DNA of 64,000 nt from positions 50,811 through 114,810 of the forward strand of contig JBIOHP010000011.1 of NCBI GenBank assembly GCA_044449065.1, written 5' to 3'. The position numbers and the translations under genes are program-made. Origin of the DNA: JBIOHP01 sp044449065. Lineage in GTDB: Bacteria; Bacteroidota; Ignavibacteria; UBA10030; SZUA-254. How positions within the stretch are numbered: the stretch's first letter is position 1; every line of letters begins with the position of its first letter. The notes beneath the pieces are model-generated. The model searched no databases and was not told the origin of the DNA. It was given only the letters and a program-made list of their open reading frames with translations. This document shows positions 36,458-45,686 of the stretch, piece after piece.

Positions 36458-37681
36458 ATGAGACATCACAAACAACAGTTGCTCTCAAAATTAAATGACA
36501 CAAAAATATCGGTTCCACGAGTGATCAATATTCCGCATCGTTCGATCGGATTATGTTACAACGGCAAAACAGCTCTTGCGGAGATCATCAAGGAGATTCG
36601 TCCTTCCTCGGTGAAAGAGATCGCGATCCATGGTAAATCACGCACCGGTCAAGCTGCCAATATGATTTTTTGGGGAGAGAATCTTTCAATATTAAAATAT
36701 ATACTCGGCGACCGGAAGATAGCGGGGAAGGTTAAACAGATTTATATCGATCCACCGTTCGCAACCAATCAGAATTTTAGGAGCGGGAAGAGACGAACAG
36801 CGACCATCAGCTCCAGCAACGGGGATGGGTTAGCGTATAACGATACCCTGACCGGCGCGGCGTTTCTCGAATTTCTCCGCCGGCGCCTGTACCTGCTCCG
36901 TGAATTATTATCGGAAGACGGCTCGATTTATCTCCATATCGATTATAAGATAGGGCATTATGTCAAAGTATTGATGGATGAAATATTCGGGCAGGAAAAT
37001 TTTATCAACGATATCACCCGGATAAAATGCAATCCGAAAAATTTTTCACGGAAGGGGTACGGCAATATCAAAGATATGATTTTGTTTTACGCTCGGTCGA
37101 AGAAATTCACATGGAATGAACCGCGGACAATGATGACCGAAGAAGAAATTTTGAAGCTCTTTCCCAAATTTGACGCATCGGGAAGGCGGTATACAACGAC
37201 GCCGCTTCACGCACCGGGCGAAACGCGGAACGGAGAAACAGGCAAACAATGGAATGGCATGCCGCCCCCGCGGGGAAGACACTGGCGCATATCGCCGAAG
37301 GAACTCAGCAAACTTGAGAAAGCCGGATTGATAGAACGTTCGGCAACCGGCAATCCACGGAAAATTATTTATGCCGATGAAATATCCGTAAAGGGTAAAA
37401 AAGTTCAGGATGTTTGGGATCTCAAAGACCCGCAATATCCCGTCTACCCGACGGAGAAGAATATCGAATTGTTAAAACGCATCATTGCCTCGTCATCGAA
37501 TCCCGGCGATATTGTGCTCGATTGTTTTGCCGGATCCGGCACAACACTTGCCGCCGCGGAACTCCTCGGACGGAGATGGATCGGAATCGACAGCTCGAAA
37601 ATTGCCATCGCTAAAACAATCAAGAAATTGAAAGGGATGCCGGGCGTATCCCGCTTCACCATATATAAATCTATCGAATAA
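36458..37681 (+). CDS. Orphan beta-class site-specific DNA methyltransferase
   Basis: A 407-residue DNA methyltransferase of the N4-cytosine/N6-adenine beta class. The catalytic motif IV is IDPPFATN (about residue 90), lying before the AdoMet-binding motif I, DCFAGSGTTLAAAEL (about 349-363), the order that defines beta class. RYTTTPLHAPGETRNGETGKQW and GRHWRISPKEL between them may form the recognition domain. No restriction endonuclease gene accompanies it, so it may be a solitary regulatory methyltransferase or a relic of a type III-like system. It lies between two housekeeping genes, recN and cysS. Confidence 0.9.
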   Translation: MRHHKQQLLSKLNDTKISVPRVINIPHRSIGLCYNGKTALAEIIKEIRPSSVKEIAIHGKSRTGQAANMIFWGENLSILKYILGDRKIAGKVKQIYIDPPFATNQNFRSGKRRTATISSSNGDGLAYNDTLTGAAFLEFLRRRLYLLRELLSEDGSIYLHIDYKIGHYVKVLMDEIFGQENFINDITRIKCNPKNFSRKGYGNIKDMILFYARSKKFTWNEPRTMMTEEEILKLFPKFDASGRRYTTTPLHAPGETRNGETGKQWNGMPPPRGRHWRISPKELSKLEKAGLIERSATGNPRKIIYADEISVKGKKVQDVWDLKDPQYPVYPTEKNIELLKRIIASSSNPGDIVLDCFAGSGTTLAAAELLGRRWIGIDSSKIAIAKTIKKLKGMPGVSRFTIYKSIE

Positions 37682-37697
37682 AATATTACAAGAGAAT

Positions 37698-39152
37698 ATG
37701 CCTCTAAAACTTTATAACACGCTTACAAGACAGAAAGAAGATTTTACTCCCCGCATTTCCGGGAAAGTGGGAATGTACGTCTGCGGGCCCACGGTGTACG
37801 GACACTCGCATATCGGTCACGCGAAAAGCTACGTCTCGTTCGACGTCATCCTCCGGTATCTCCGGTATCTCAAGTACAAAGTGCTGTACATTCAAAACAT
37901 CACCGACGTGGGACATTTAACCGACGACGCCGATGAGGGCGAGGATAAAATCGAAAAACGATCGAAGCTCGATAAAATCCATCCCATGCAGATTGTGGAA
38001 CAATACACACGGAGTTATTTTGAAGATATGGACGCGATGGGCATTATCCGTCCCGATATATCCCCCCGCGCGACCGGTCATATTATAGAGCAGATTGAAA
38101 TGGTGAAAGACCTGATTCAAAAAGGGTACGCCTACGCGGTGAACGGCTCGGTCTATTTCGACGTCTCGAAGGATAAAGAATACGGGAAGCTTTCGCACCG
38201 GGATACCGAAGAGCTCGAAGCCGGCACCCGCATAGATGTGAAATCGGAAAAACGCCACCCCAACGATTTTGCGTTATGGAAAAAAGCCGAAGAGGGGCAC
38301 ATTATGCAGTGGCAGAGCCCGTGGGGAATGGGATTCCCCGGCTGGCATGTCGAGTGTTCCGCCATGTCGATGAAATATTTAGGCGAATCGTTCGATATAC
38401 ACGGCGGGGGAATGGACAACCAATTTCCGCACCACGAGTGTGAGATCGCGCAAAGCGAGTGCGCCACTGGAAAACCCTTTGTGAAGTACTGGCTCCATAA
38501 TAACCTGGTGACTGTTGGCGGACAGAAAATGGGCAAATCGCTTGGTAATGTTATTTTATTGAAAGACGCCTTCAAAAAGTTTTCGCCCGTTGTGGTAAGA
38601 TTTTTCATTCTCCAGAGCCATTACCGCGGCACGCTCGATTTTACCGATGAAGCGCTCGACGGAGCGGGAAAAGGACTGGAAAAACTTCTCAACACCATCC
38701 GCAACATCAGGCAGGAAATAAATAAAGCCCCCGCAGGCGTTCCTAATGGGGGAAAATCGCTCGACCTGGCGAAATTCAAAACGGCGTTTCTTGAAGCGAT
38801 GGATGATGATTTCAATACTCCCATGGCGATAGGCGTTCTGTTCGATGCGGCCCGCGAAATGAACACCCGCCTCGCTGCTAGGAAATTAACCGCCGCTGAA
38901 TTATCTTCAGCAAATGATTTCTTCAATGAGCTTGGAGGAACAATTATGGGAATCATTCCGGACGAGGGCGATGCGGGAGTGGGCGGAAAAGCTTTGATTG
39001 AAAACGATCTCATGAACATCATCATCGATCTGCGCGCTGATGCAAGAAAACAAAAATTGTTTTCCTTCTCCGATAAAATCCGCGACGGATTAGCAAAGAT
39101 CGGCATTGTCGTGGAAGATAAGAAGGACGGGACGAGCTGGAGGAGGACGTGA
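37698..39152 (+). CDS. cysS: Cysteinyl-tRNA synthetase
   Basis: Class I enzyme charging tRNA-Cys. 484 residues, near the usual length. The zinc-binding Cys in YVCGPTVYG (about 28) and CSAMS, the HIGH signature HSHIGH (about 37-42), and the KMSKS loop as QKMGKSLGN (about 277) are present. ATG lies 16 bases after the methyltransferase stop, so the two may be co-transcribed. Confidence 0.97.
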   Translation: MPLKLYNTLTRQKEDFTPRISGKVGMYVCGPTVYGHSHIGHAKSYVSFDVILRYLRYLKYKVLYIQNITDVGHLTDDADEGEDKIEKRSKLDKIHPMQIVEQYTRSYFEDMDAMGIIRPDISPRATGHIIEQIEMVKDLIQKGYAYAVNGSVYFDVSKDKEYGKLSHRDTEELEAGTRIDVKSEKRHPNDFALWKKAEEGHIMQWQSPWGMGFPGWHVECSAMSMKYLGESFDIHGGGMDNQFPHHECEIAQSECATGKPFVKYWLHNNLVTVGGQKMGKSLGNVILLKDAFKKFSPVVVRFFILQSHYRGTLDFTDEALDGAGKGLEKLLNTIRNIRQEINKAPAGVPNGGKSLDLAKFKTAFLEAMDDDFNTPMAIGVLFDAAREMNTRLAARKLTAAELSSANDFFNELGGTIMGIIPDEGDAGVGGKALIENDLMNIIIDLRADARKQKLFSFSDKIRDGLAKIGIVVEDKKDGTSWRRT

Positions 39153-39210
39153 AGTTAGATTGGGGGGGCATATTAAAACGCATTGGTTTGTGGTCAGTTT
39201 GTCGGTTCGA

Positions 39211-39246
39211 TCCCCCTCAATTTTCAAGGAGGGGGCAAGGGGGTGG
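39211..39246. repeat. Family C repeat, copy C1
   Basis: TCCCCCTCAATTTTCAAG followed by GAGGGGGCAAGGGGGTGG; the core pairs CCCCCTC with GAGGGGG. An inverted copy is at 39891-39930 and a further copy with an internal insertion at 40401-40466. The three copies bracket two small nuclease-like genes. Confidence 0.8.
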
Positions 39247-39388
39247 TAATTCAGGGCTGATTGATCTATTCGTTTTTGGACAAAGATCCATAGGCGGCGC
39301 AAGTCGGACGAGGGTCCTTAAATAGTAAAACCACAATAGTAATGGTTATAATTCTAATTTACGATCACAATTAAATCATATTATATCT

Positions 39389-39835
39389 ATGGCGAATACA
39401 AATGCACACGTAGAAGCGGAAAAATGGATTAGAGAAATTGAACTTTCCCGGAGATATGGTCAGCCATTTCGAGCGCGAAATCTTCTGCTGAGAAGCCGCG
39501 GCGAGTTCAAATTTGACGCAGTGTCTGACGATCAAAAAATTGTCGCTGTGATCTCGACAAGCGCAGGTATAACAAGAAAAGGCAGTCAAGCAACTGCGAA
39601 ACTTCAAAAAATCCGATCTGATGTTTACTGGTTTTTTATGCTCGAACACCAACCCGAACGGCGGCTTCTTGTTTTCACGGAACAGACCATGATTGATCTA
39701 ATAAATGGTGAAAAGAAGAAAGGTCGTTTTCCAAGCGACTTCGAGATCGTCAAGGTGGAATTGCCAAATGATCTTGCGCAAAAAGTGTTAAATTCCCAAT
39801 TGGAAGCATCGAGAGAAGTGTCGCCGAATAAATAG
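39389..39835 (+). CDS. Hypothetical protein, possibly nuclease-fold
   Basis: A 148-residue protein. The middle, GEFKFDAVSDDQKIVAVISTSAGITRKGSQATAKLQKIRSD (shown here only as its character: an acidic Asp in FDAVS and the strand IVAVIS), recalls the spacing of restriction-endonuclease-like folds, though the catalytic E/Q-x-K is replaced by V-I-S. No signal or membrane segment. It sits between repeat copies C1 and C2, next to a DUF559 nuclease gene, so both may belong to one repeat-bracketed cassette. Function unknown. Confidence 0.55.
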   Translation: MANTNAHVEAEKWIREIELSRRYGQPFRARNLLLRSRGEFKFDAVSDDQKIVAVISTSAGITRKGSQATAKLQKIRSDVYWFFMLEHQPERRLLVFTEQTMIDLINGEKKKGRFPSDFEIVKVELPNDLAQKVLNSQLEASREVSPNK

Positions 39836-39890
39836 ACAAAGATTTGAGGTGGTGTAGTAGCGTTGATTATGAGAAGCAACGTCGTGTTCA

Positions 39891-39930
39891 GACCACCCCC
39901 GCGCCCCCTCCTTGAAAATTGAGGGGGAAC
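39891..39930. repeat. Family C repeat, copy C2 (inverted)
   Basis: The reverse complement of copy C1: GACCACCCCCGCGCCCCC, then TCCTTGAAAATTGAGGGGG. It ends 41 bases before the DUF559 gene. Confidence 0.8.
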
Positions 39931-39970
39931 GACTATTAGAGATTGATGATTAGATAAGTGATAATCTTTT

Positions 39971-40339
39971 ATGGAACGCATATTCAATAGGAAAGATCAA
40001 ACTGAGACTCGGAGGATGCTGCGAAACCATGCTACCGTTTCTGAGCGAATTCTTTGGTCAAAACTGAAAAGCAGGCAGATACTCGGTTATAAGTTCCGGA
40101 GACAACATGGAATCGGACCATACATTGTGGATTTTTATTGTCCTGAGCTCGAACTTGCAATTGAGATCGATGGCGAAACGCATTCTACCGCCGCCGAGTT
40201 GGAATATGACTCAGACAGACAAAGATCAATCGAGGGTCATGGTATTAGATTTCTACGATTCACCAATAAAGACGTAACCGAAAATCTTAATCATGTGTTA
40301 ATTACGATTGCAAATAAGGTTAGAGAGAAAAAAGATTAG
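39971..40339 (+). CDS. DUF559 (Vsr-like) endonuclease
   Basis: A 122-residue protein of the DUF559 family, related to very-short-patch repair nucleases. It shows ATVSERILWSKLKSRQ, GYKFRRQHGIGPYIVDFYC, then ELAIEIDGETH with the catalytic acidic residues, and GIRFLRFTNKDV. The fold is PD-(D/E)XK-like. Biochemical role is not known; the genes are often scattered and mobile-looking. Here it is bracketed by copies C2 and C3 of one palindromic repeat. Confidence 0.88.
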   Translation: MERIFNRKDQTETRRMLRNHATVSERILWSKLKSRQILGYKFRRQHGIGPYIVDFYCPELELAIEIDGETHSTAAELEYDSDRQRSIEGHGIRFLRFTNKDVTENLNHVLITIANKVREKKD

Positions 40340-40400
40340 CTGGTCCCGTCCCTTATTAATTGCAAAGACTCCGTAATTGACAACATGAATTTTTTAGATA

Positions 40401-40466
40401 CGTTCCCCCTCAATTTTCAAGCCAGCCCGACGATGCTGTTCTGGCGGGGAGGGGGCAGGGGGTGGT
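40401..40466. repeat. Family C repeat, copy C3, with nested insertion
   Basis: Starts CGTTCCCCCTCAATTTTCAA, continues with a 28-base inserted module (40421-40448, from GCCAGCCCGAC to TTCTGGCGGG) and resumes GAGGGGGCAGGGGGTGGT. The inserted module closely matches a stretch at the end of family B copy B2 (47509-47536), so one repeat has jumped into another. Confidence 0.75.
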
Positions 40467-40509
40467 ATTAGAAGCTATCTGTGATTGTCGTTATGAACGC
40501 TGTCCTGTG

Positions 40510-41460
<951 letters not shown>

Positions 41461-41508
41461 AGAGAGAATATTACTTTATAAGTTCTGAATAATTTATAAT
41501 TCTGGAGT

Positions 41509-41583
41509 GAGTCATTCCGTCCCGATGAATTCGGGATCGGAATCTACCATCGTTTAGACCCTGAAACAAGTTTAGGGTGACTC
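41509..41583. repeat. Family A double-hairpin repeat, copy A3
   Basis: Opens with GAGTCATTCC and closes with GGTGACTC. Hairpins: a stem around TCCCGATGAATTCGGGA, then CCTGAAACAAGTTTAGG. It lies between the end of the VKOR-like gene and the start of the HDAC-like gene, both on the minus strand. Confidence 0.7.
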
Positions 41584-41606
41584 CGATTGGGTTTTTTATC
41601 GTTCTC

Positions 41607-42029
41607 CTAAGACGCAGTTAAAAATATTATGAATAACACGACATTAATTCCCTGGCAAAGATAACAGAGAACACAATCAACCCGCAATCGCCTGCGCAGA
41701 TTATAAAAAAGATATATGCTCACAAGTAATGCCGCTGCGGAAATATAGATAATCATAAAATCTAATACTTGAATAATAAAACCTGTCCCGCCGATGGCAT
41801 AGAATGCGGTGCACAGATAAAAGACAACCCCGAGAACAGAGTTCGGCAAGCCGAAAGCACGCGCTTGGCGCGCGTGAATGATTAAGCCGCAGGTATTGCT
41901 ATCCATCCTGCACCATCGCGGGACGAACCAGTCTTCGGGACTTATGATCCGGTAATATAATAACGTAAAGTAGAGTGAAATTGATAATCCCACAATACTA
42001 AGGACGAAAACAATTTCACGGGGTATCAT
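41607..42029 (-). CDS. VKOR-family membrane thiol oxidoreductase
   Basis: A 140-residue integral membrane protein with four hydrophobic segments. The vitamin K epoxide reductase pattern is visible: a Cys pair in WCRMDSNTCG (loop cysteines), the conserved PNSVLGVVFY, and the active-site CVLC in DCVLCYLCQ. Bacterial VKOR re-oxidises DsbA-like proteins by passing electrons to quinone, replacing DsbB. No DsbA is fused or adjacent, so its partner is elsewhere. Confidence 0.85.
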   Translation of the reverse strand: MIPREIVFVLSIVGLSISLYFTLLYYRIISPEDWFVPRWCRMDSNTCGLIIHARQARAFGLPNSVLGVVFYLCTAFYAIGGTGFIIQVLDFMIIYISAAALLVSIYLFYNLRRRLRVDCVLCYLCQGINVVLFIIFLTAS

Positions 42030-42177
42030 TCCATTAAAATACCGAATGTTTTACACATCGTCAATTGCCGGGAAGTTGCATTTTTAATGCCAAGTTTCTA
42101 TATTATAAAGTAAGATGAAGGATTTACACGTCGTGAACCAGGTCCCCGTCATTCGCTCCGGTTTCTAATAGCACGCA

Positions 42178-42588
42178 ATGCCTGATCAACCTCCCTCACA
42201 GAAAATCCGTGAAGCTCTCGCGGCGATCATAGAAGGGAAAAGTGTAAAACGCGTCAAGCACGAGTTATCATTTGAAAACAGAGATCTCTCGGCTGACTTC
42301 ATCGATGAACTCAACAAGCAAGGATATATTCGTACTACGGTCGGGGATGTTAATGTCCAGGCCGGCGAGCGTGTTCCGGCATTTTTCGTGAACGGTACAA
42401 CAGCGTATTTCGGCTGGGTGTTCTGGGAACAATTCACCTCGTGGAAACTTCGCAAGCTCTGGGGCTCGGTGATTAAAAATAAATTGGGGGATTGGGAAAT
42501 TCAGATACCGGCAAGCCGCACGACTCCAATTTACGCGAATGAGAATTTAAAAATCGAGATGGATATCGATCATCCTCCCGAATTTTAA
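42178..42588 (+). CDS. Hypothetical protein
   Basis: A 136-residue soluble protein of unknown family. It starts with a helical region (KIREALAAIIEGKSVKRV) and continues with mixed strands (TTVGDVNVQAGERVPAFFVNGTTAYFGWVFW). No signal peptide or known motif. It ends one base before the stop codon of the convergent DoxX gene, leaving no space for a terminator. Confidence 0.55.
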   Translation: MPDQPPSQKIREALAAIIEGKSVKRVKHELSFENRDLSADFIDELNKQGYIRTTVGDVNVQAGERVPAFFVNGTTAYFGWVFWEQFTSWKLRKLWGSVIKNKLGDWEIQIPASRTTPIYANENLKIEMDIDHPPEF

Positions 42589-42589
42589 A

Positions 42590-43066
42590 TTACCAAAAAA
42601 TCCCTTTCGGTTTAGATTTTGCCAGAATCTGATCGACGCCGATCCATCTGCCCGCGCCGGCAAGCATGGTTGCAGTAAATCCGGCAGCGAGGATGGCGGC
42701 GGATGCAGAGCCGAAAAAATTCAAAGTGTAAAGAAGTCCCGTCGCAGCATGAAAATTCAATATCATAAAAATCCCTATTGCGGAAGAGAATCTGACCAAC
42801 AATCCGATAAGCAGCGAGATACCAACGGCCGCTTCTCCGACCGCCATCAATTTTGACCATAATGGCGCATAGGGGATCGCAATTTTTGTCAGATACACAA
42901 GATGATAGCCGGTTGCATGGGTCTGGAAGTTTTTAAGACTCTCCATCAATGGGGCGGAATTTTGAATCCAGCCATCGTTAATTTTTCCGACTCCCAGGTG
43001 CAGAAATAATCCTCCCAGAGCGAGTCGTATAAGCAAAATCTGGATGTTTTGAAGCTTCATAGCCAT
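42590..43066 (-). CDS. DoxX-family membrane protein
   Basis: A 158-residue membrane protein with four hydrophobic segments. The opening IQILLIRLALGGLFLHLGVGKI and the segment LMAVGEAAVGISLLIGLLVRFSSAIGI match DoxX/TQO small subunit proteins. By family knowledge these are parts of quinone-linked oxidoreductases or redox-stress membrane proteins. Two in-frame ATGs (43066, 43060) precede it; neither has a clear ribosome site. It diverges from rho, 67 bases away. Confidence 0.8.
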   Translation of the reverse strand: MAMKLQNIQILLIRLALGGLFLHLGVGKINDGWIQNSAPLMESLKNFQTHATGYHLVYLTKIAIPYAPLWSKLMAVGEAAVGISLLIGLLVRFSSAIGIFMILNFHAATGLLYTLNFFGSASAAILAAGFTATMLAGAGRWIGVDQILAKSKPKGIFW

Positions 43067-43133
43067 TTAATGTGTTGTTTAGATTGACCAAAGATACAAA
43101 TTATTTCTTAATGTTTTTATATTTCATTATCCC

Positions 43134-44264
43134 ATGACTACACAGACCACTGAAAAAACCGCGTCGGGATTACTTGAGATCGATCACCAGCACGGGGGTT
43201 TTCTCCGTCAGGTGTCGATGGAATTGGAAACCGGAAGAAACGATCTTCGCATGTCCTTGCGCGATATCCGCAAGTGGAATCTCCGTGAAGGATGTTTGTT
43301 GGAATACACCACCGTACGCGGACATCGCGGTTACCAGGAAATTGCAGTGATTCAAAAAATCAACGGGATCGAGCCGTCCCAATGGCAAATTGTTGAAGAA
43401 TTTTCACGCCGCACCGCAGTTACGCCGAGCGAGCGTCTCCGCCTCACGACCGGCGCGGGCGATACCTCGATGCGTGTTGTCGATCTCTTATGCCCGATCG
43501 GAAAAGGACAACGCTGTTTGATCGTCGCGCCGCCGCGCACCGGCAAGACGATGCTTATGCAGCAATTCGCGAGCGCGATCAGCTCTAACCATCCCGAAAT
43601 CGATCTCGTGGTGCTTCTGGTGGATGAACGTCCCGAGGAAGTGACGGATATGCGCAGAACCATCCGCGGTGAAGTGTTTGCCAGCTCGAGCGACAGCGAC
43701 CGCGAACAGCATGTGCGCCTTGCCAAGTTGGTTCTTGAATATGCGAAGCGGAAAGTTGAAGCCGGTAGGGATGTTGTTCTCCTGCTCGATTCCTTGACGA
43801 AGATGGGCCGCGCCTTCAATGCCGTTCAGAAAAATTCAGGCAGGACGCTCTCAGGAGGCGTCGATATCCGCGCGCTTGAAATTCCGAAACGTATCTTCGG
43901 CGCCGCCCGCGCATGCGAAGGCGGGGGATCGTTGACGATCATTGCGACCGCGTTGATTGAAACAAATTCGCGGATGGACGAATTGATTTTCCAGGAATTT
44001 AAAGGAACGGGGAACATGGAGCTTGTGTTAAGCCGCGATCTTTCCAACGACCGCATCTATCCCGCCATCAACATCCAGGAATCCGGAACAAGGCACGAGG
44101 AAATTCTGTTCGGTAGGGAAACGCAGAAATATCAATTGTTGCGCCGCGCATTGAATAAAATGAAACCGAAAGACGCCATGCTCAACATGCTCAAACTCAT
44201 CGAACAGTACGATACAAACAGAAAGCTTCTTACCCGTTTGAACGGGTTCGGGGAAGAGGAATGA
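43134..44264 (+). CDS. rho: Transcription termination factor Rho, without N-terminal helical domain
   Basis: Hexameric RNA-dependent ATPase that ends transcription. 376 residues, about 45 shorter than the E. coli protein: it starts near the cold-shock-like RNA-binding barrel (GLLEIDHQHGGFLR) and lacks the small N-terminal helical bundle. The motor domain is complete: Walker A APPRTGKTMLM (about 135), VVLLVDERPEEVTDM, Walker B VVLLLDS, and the Q-loop/R-loop stretch up to ETNSRMDELIFQEFKGTGNMEL. Its stop codon overlaps the next start by four bases. Confidence 0.96.
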   Translation: MTTQTTEKTASGLLEIDHQHGGFLRQVSMELETGRNDLRMSLRDIRKWNLREGCLLEYTTVRGHRGYQEIAVIQKINGIEPSQWQIVEEFSRRTAVTPSERLRLTTGAGDTSMRVVDLLCPIGKGQRCLIVAPPRTGKTMLMQQFASAISSNHPEIDLVVLLVDERPEEVTDMRRTIRGEVFASSSDSDREQHVRLAKLVLEYAKRKVEAGRDVVLLLDSLTKMGRAFNAVQKNSGRTLSGGVDIRALEIPKRIFGAARACEGGGSLTIIATALIETNSRMDELIFQEFKGTGNMELVLSRDLSNDRIYPAINIQESGTRHEEILFGRETQKYQLLRRALNKMKPKDAMLNMLKLIEQYDTNRKLLTRLNGFGEEE

Positions 44265-45160
44265 AATTCACCATCGATGTGCCGGGCGATTTCAGTCTCT
44301 GGCACACCGTATACAGTCACGGGTGGTGTTCTCTCCAGCCGTTTTCCGTCGATACGGAAAAAAAGATTTTCGGGATGTGTCTTGACGCCGGGAACGGCAG
44401 AATCACGCGAATCAATCTTACCGAGTCGAAATCAAAATATATAGAGATAGAAATTCCCCCTAACGGGAGATTAACTGCCCAGAATAAAAAGAATATTGAA
44501 CGAACGGTGAGATCGTGCCTTCGCCTTGATGAAGATTATTCCACCTTTTATGCCGAAGTGAAGCGATACAAACAATTCGCATGGGCGAAAAAAATAGGCG
44601 CGGGCCGTCTTCTTCGCACGCCGTCTGTTTTTGAAGACGTCGTGAAAATGATCTGCACAACAAATTGCAGCTGGGGATTGACGCAAGCGATGGTGAACAA
44701 CTTTTGTTCTAAACTCGGGACTAAAATTGACAACGGCGCCAATTCCTTCCCTCTCCCCGAAGGGATTGCTGGTTGCACCGAAAAATATATTCGGAAAGAG
44801 ATCCGCGCCGGATACCGTTCACCCTATATCCTCGAACTAAGCAAGAGAGTTGCCCGAAAGGAAATCGATCTTGAATCATGGCGCTCAAGTGAACTTCCAT
44901 CGAAGGAATTGTTCGAGGAAGTCCGCTCCGTAAAGGGGATGGGACCCTACGCTGCTGCGAATATCCTCAAGCTGGTGGGCAGGTACGATTACCTGGGAAT
45001 CGATAGTTGGTGCAGAAAACAATTTTGTGAGATTCACACCAAGAAAAAGGCAAGCGACCGGTCGATTGAAAAATATTACGAGCCATTCGGCAAATGGAAG
45101 GGGCTGTTTTTCTGGCTCGAACTGACGAAACCCTGGTATGATAAGAAATTTCCCCTCTAA
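44261..45160 (+). CDS. HhH-GPD DNA glycosylase
   Basis: A 299-residue base-excision repair glycosylase-like protein. An N-terminal mixed region precedes the HhH-GPD core: helices around SVFEDVVKMICTTNCSW, the hairpin SVKGMGPYAAANILKL (about 226-241) and, 11 residues later, LGIDSWCRK, where the Asp is the catalytic residue of the family. Lys usual to bifunctional OGG1 is not at the hairpin. Damage type is not known; it resembles 3-methyladenine/8-oxoguanine enzymes. The start overlaps the rho stop (ATGA), so translation is coupled to rho. Confidence 0.85.
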   Translation: MKFTIDVPGDFSLWHTVYSHGWCSLQPFSVDTEKKIFGMCLDAGNGRITRINLTESKSKYIEIEIPPNGRLTAQNKKNIERTVRSCLRLDEDYSTFYAEVKRYKQFAWAKKIGAGRLLRTPSVFEDVVKMICTTNCSWGLTQAMVNNFCSKLGTKIDNGANSFPLPEGIAGCTEKYIRKEIRAGYRSPYILELSKRVARKEIDLESWRSSELPSKELFEEVRSVKGMGPYAAANILKLVGRYDYLGIDSWCRKQFCEIHTKKKASDRSIEKYYEPFGKWKGLFFWLELTKPWYDKKFPL

Positions 45161-45190
45161 AAGGGTAGTGAAAGAGTATCAAATTAGGAT

Positions 45191-45256
45191 GAGTCATTCC
45201 GAACTTGTTTCGGAATCTGTTTATTTTCAGACCCTGAAACAAGTTCAGGGTGACTC
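45191..45256. repeat. Family A double-hairpin repeat, copy A4
   Basis: The cleanest copy: GAGTCATTCCGAACTTG and its pairing half GTTTCGGAAT, a spacer, then CCCTGAAACAAG pairing with the bases that lead to CAGGGTGACTC. The outer ends GAGTCA and TGACTC are inverted repeats. It separates the glycosylase gene from the next operon. Confidence 0.75.
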
Positions 45257-45329
45257 GAATTTGGCTTTGCAACTCCCTTCAAAATAAATTATTAGGTTGG
45301 GATCACCTTCATCAGATTGAGCGACAACC

Positions 45330-45686
45330 ATGCCAACGAAAGAATATTACTTAGAGCAAATAGAGAAGGAATTCGCCACTGCGCGGAAAGCTCTCAGTGA
45401 CGGGAATACCGGCATGGCGCGGGTTTGTGCACGGCGTGCTACTGGTGCTGCGATTTCCTGGTATTTGTCGAAAAATCCCAAAAACGGATGGAAATCTGAC
45501 GCCATGAATCTGTTAAGCAATTTGAAAAATGATTCCCAATTTCCCGAAGAAATCAGGGGCGCAGCCGCGCGGTTGACGACAAAAATATCGGAGAAATTCA
45601 CCTACCCATTTTCTACAGACCCGATCAGCGATGCTAAAATCATCACCGACTATATTACACGCCTCATGAGTTCCGATGATATTTGA
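45330..45686 (+). CDS. Small helical hypothetical protein
   Basis: A 118-residue protein that seems all-helical. GNTGMARVCARRATGAAISWYL (shown as the run of Ala/Arg) resembles the repeated Ala-Arg helices of HEPN-like or TPR-like proteins, but no R-x4-H motif is seen. Function unknown. Its stop overlaps the start of the first CDP-alcohol phosphatidyltransferase gene by 11 bases, so the three genes form one unit. Confidence 0.6.
   Translation: MPTKEYYLEQIEKEFATARKALSDGNTGMARVCARRATGAAISWYLSKNPKNGWKSDAMNLLSNLKNDSQFPEEIRGAAARLTTKISEKFTYPFSTDPISDAKIITDYITRLMSSDDI

Noticed and set aside
36256..36498. Open frame of 80 codons whose ATG overlaps the recN stop
   Set aside because: Low-complexity product without domain features, and it runs through two adjacent GC-rich hairpins; more likely a chance frame.
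39389..39835. Active restriction endonuclease
   Set aside because: The catalytic E/Q-x-K is replaced by V-I-S; kept only as a possible nuclease-fold protein.
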